A DNA stretch of 23,166 nt from T3Sed10-241 sp036796255 (GTDB taxonomy: Bacteria > Bacteroidota > Bacteroidia > Flavobacteriales_D > Cryomorphaceae), in assembly GCA_036796255.1 (NCBI GenBank), contig DAIRDH010000051.1, forward strand, positions 1 to 23,166, given 5' to 3'. Below, piece after piece: positions 21,534 through 23,166 of the stretch (positions are counted from its first letter, which is position 1; each line of letters starts with the position of its first letter). The position numbers and the translations under genes were made by a program. The notes beneath the pieces were generated by a model, which saw only the letters and a list, made by a program, of their open reading frames with translations, did no database searches and was not told the DNA's origin.

Positions 21534-22157
21534 TCAATGCGCTGGCTGCAGCGCTGATAAGGGCCGAAATATAGCCAAAAGTTCTGATTCCAAACTTTGA
21601 TTTTTGTTGCTGGTGTACCATTGGTGCAGCGAGGTTGCAAATACGTCGAATGGAGGTTTGCCTTCGCCCATTTGTTTGTACTCCATCACCATGGATTGCA
21701 CCGGAGCAGGCCGCGGACCCCATATACTTTTCACATCGCCATCCTCATTGTACACAATAAGTTTCGGTATAGACCTGCTGCCATTGGTCAGAAATTGATC
21801 CATGTAATCCTCATTCTCATCCCTCAATATCAGGTCGAGGTGCACATTTGGCGAAAGCCCGGCCAGCTTGGCGATGTAGGGAATGTTTTGCGCCGCGTCG
21901 CCACACCATATTTCAGTGATTACCACCCAGCGCATCTGGAAAGGTATGGCTGCAATCAATTCCTGCATGGGGGCACTTGGCAGCGCGGTTTTATTGAGTC
22001 TTTGCATGCGCTTGAGGTTGAGCTTGGTGTAGTGCAGCATCATCTCGCTTTGATTGGGACCTGTGGTGCGGTTTTGCGCTACCATGCTTTCCGCAAATGA
22101 CATGTATTCCACATAGTTCATAGCGGAAGTCTGCAAGAGTGGCAGTGTTTTTATCAT
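21534..22157 (-). CDS. thioredoxin-like protein (Thioredoxin_9 type)
   Basis: A 207-residue cytoplasmic protein with no signal peptide. The thioredoxin fold is recognised from TEIWCGDAAQNIP (81-93) and the cis-proline loop GSRSIPKLIVY (126-136, P131). The active site has a single cysteine (C85, CGDA instead of CxxC), which I believe is usual in this family. Classical dithiol disulfide reduction is thus unlikely and a monothiol or non-redox role is possible. ATG 22157 is the longest start; ATG 22121 (MNYVEYMSF) resembles family N-termini and is an equal candidate. It is divergent from the alpha/beta hydrolase with 50 bp between starts. Confidence 0.82.
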   Translation of the reverse strand: MIKTLPLLQTSAMNYVEYMSFAESMVAQNRTTGPNQSEMMLHYTKLNLKRMQRLNKTALPSAPMQELIAAIPFQMRWVVITEIWCGDAAQNIPYIAKLAGLSPNVHLDLILRDENEDYMDQFLTNGSRSIPKLIVYNEDGDVKSIWGPRPAPVQSMVMEYKQMGEGKPPFDVFATSLHQWYTSNKNQSLESELLAIFRPLSALQPAH

Positions 22158-22186
22158 AGCTTGGATTTTTCTAAAAATAAAACGGG

Positions 22187-22194
22187 TTTCTTTG
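22187..22194 (+). promoter_or_regulatory. possible -7 element of the hydrolase gene
   Basis: TTTCTTTG differs from TAnnTTTG at one fixed base and lies 13 bp before ATG 22208. TTGG at 22161-22164 could serve as the upstream element. This is a weak prediction in a 50-bp divergent spacer. Confidence 0.3.
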
Positions 22195-22207
22195 TGCTTT
22201 GTTCTTC

Positions 22208-23029
22208 ATGGAAACGATCATTTGGTGTGTCCTTATTGGCGCAGTGTGCATCTACGTGTTGCTCTGCACTTTCTACTACTTCTTTCAGGAGAAGCTGATC
22301 TTTGTGCCCTGGCGTCGCCTGGATAGAAATGCCGAAATCAAGCTCGGAAGCGACTTTGACGAATACTTTCTGGAAGGGGAGGAGGGCGGTCTCATCCATG
22401 CGCTGCACATCAAGGCCGGTAAGCCGCGCGGCTGTATCCTCTATTTCCATGGCAATACTGGCAGCATCAGCCGCTGGGGCGCCATCGCTGAGGAGCTCAC
22501 CACCTTTGGTTTCGACGTTTTCATCCCCGACTACCGGGGTTATGGCAAAAGCCGCGGCAAGCGCACAGAAGCTCTGCTTTACAAAGATGCCTTGCTTTGT
22601 TATCACAAGGTAAAAGAACTTTTTCCCGACGAGAAAATCTGCATTTACGGCCGCTCCCTCGGTTCAGGCATGGCCTCATGGCTGGCCAGCAGGGTGGAAT
22701 GCGATGCCGTGGTGCTCGAGACGCCTTACAACAACCTGCTCGACGTGGCACGCTTTCACTCCCGCATTATCCCCATCAAGTTGTTTCTGCGCTATACTTT
22801 CCGCAACGACATCTACCTGAGGCAGAGCACTGCACCCCTGCTCATTGCCCACGGCACCAAAGACATGATTGTGCCTTACAAACTGGGCCTTCGCCTCTAC
22901 CAAACTGTAAAGTCGCGCGGCAATACCAAGATGCTCACCATTCCCGGCGGGCATCATGGCGACTTGAATGGTTTCCCCGTTTTCCGGAAAACCATGGAGC
23001 GGTTTTTTGACAAGTACTTCCCTCAATAA
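22208..23029 (+). CDS. membrane-anchored alpha/beta hydrolase (YfhR/BEM46-like)
   Basis: A 273-residue protein. ATG 22208 is used instead of an upstream in-frame TTG at 22199. One N-terminal transmembrane helix (residues 4-26) anchors the catalytic domain. The motifs are complete: oxyanion loop YFHGNTGS (79-86), nucleophile elbow GRSLGSG (148-154, S150), acid D219 in HGTKDMIV and catalytic His in PGGHHGDL (H249 or H250). The layout and FIPDYRGYGKS block resemble the YfhR/BEM46 serine hydrolases, whose natural substrates are mostly unknown; an ester or thioester is likely. It is transcribed away from the thioredoxin-like gene. Confidence 0.88.
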   Translation: METIIWCVLIGAVCIYVLLCTFYYFFQEKLIFVPWRRLDRNAEIKLGSDFDEYFLEGEEGGLIHALHIKAGKPRGCILYFHGNTGSISRWGAIAEELTTFGFDVFIPDYRGYGKSRGKRTEALLYKDALLCYHKVKELFPDEKICIYGRSLGSGMASWLASRVECDAVVLETPYNNLLDVARFHSRIIPIKLFLRYTFRNDIYLRQSTAPLLIAHGTKDMIVPYKLGLRLYQTVKSRGNTKMLTIPGGHHGDLNGFPVFRKTMERFFDKYFPQ

Positions 23030-23077
23030 TTCAACTGGCTTTTTCTTGTTGCGGTCCTTATGTTGTCATAAAAAAAG

Positions 23078-23133
23078 AACGCAGATAACGCGGATCAGGC
23101 CGGCGAGGAAGGGATCAACGCGGATCAGGTTAC
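23078..23133. repeat. dispersed repeat GAACGCAGATA..., copy 2
   Basis: GAACGCAGATAACGCGGATC is followed, after a segment about 11 bp longer than in copy 1, by GATCAACGCGGATCAGG. The order of conserved blocks is the same as at 19563-19605. It lies beyond the hydrolase gene in the terminal 137 bp, where no gene is seen. Confidence 0.6.
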
Positions 23134-23166
23134 CGGCACGCCAAGATGCACATCTTCAATTGAGAT

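Overview
The window looks like chromosomal DNA of a free-living member of the Bacteroidota, probably a draft or metagenome assembly. The evidence is three secreted proteins ending in type IX secretion (T9SS) sorting domains, promoters of the TAnnTTTG type, a bacterial GH3-family protein, a DUF7948/SBBP-type propeller, few Shine-Dalgarno sequences and several short intergenic repeat families. Three runs of exactly 100 N are scaffolding placeholders. One of them is false, because its two flanks are the same 55 bp.

Layout. 1-1480 is an AT-rich accessory block: a small antitoxin gene overlapping a broken PIN-domain (VapC-like) toxin, then two tandem lipoprotein genes that look like diverged paralogues. 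At about 1490 the base composition changes sharply to GC-rich housekeeping DNA: a gamma-carbonic-anhydrase-like hexapeptide protein (-), a zinc metallopeptidase lipoprotein (+) and a GH3-family adenylate-forming enzyme (-) that overlaps it tail to tail. A repeat-bearing spacer (4695-5177) and a small membrane-protein gene split by the false gap follow. 5722-16073 holds three T9SS cargo genes: a 2164-residue multidomain surface protein, a secreted endonuclease I, and a 7-repeat SBBP propeller protein. Next come a response regulator and a sensor histidine kinase (-), joined into one apparent ORF only by an N run. They are divergent from a pair of translationally coupled outer-membrane beta-barrel genes (+), the first of which is interrupted by an N run. 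The right end holds a CoA-pyrophosphatase-type Nudix hydrolase (-), a thioredoxin-like and a coiled-coil periplasmic protein in one operon (-) with a clear intrinsic terminator, and a membrane-anchored alpha/beta hydrolase (+).

How the genes fit together. The centre is an envelope/surface module: large adhesin-like protein, extracellular nuclease, propeller protein, two-component sensor and two barrels. Shared regulation is not demonstrated. I found no CRISPR array, tRNA/rRNA, transposase, phage genes or clear new multi-gene system. The most notable signals are the decayed toxin-antitoxin locus beside the composition break, a 278-residue super-repeat and compositional mosaic in the giant protein, the assembly artefacts that create a false kinase-regulator fusion and a false barrel C-terminus, and several structured intergenic repeats.
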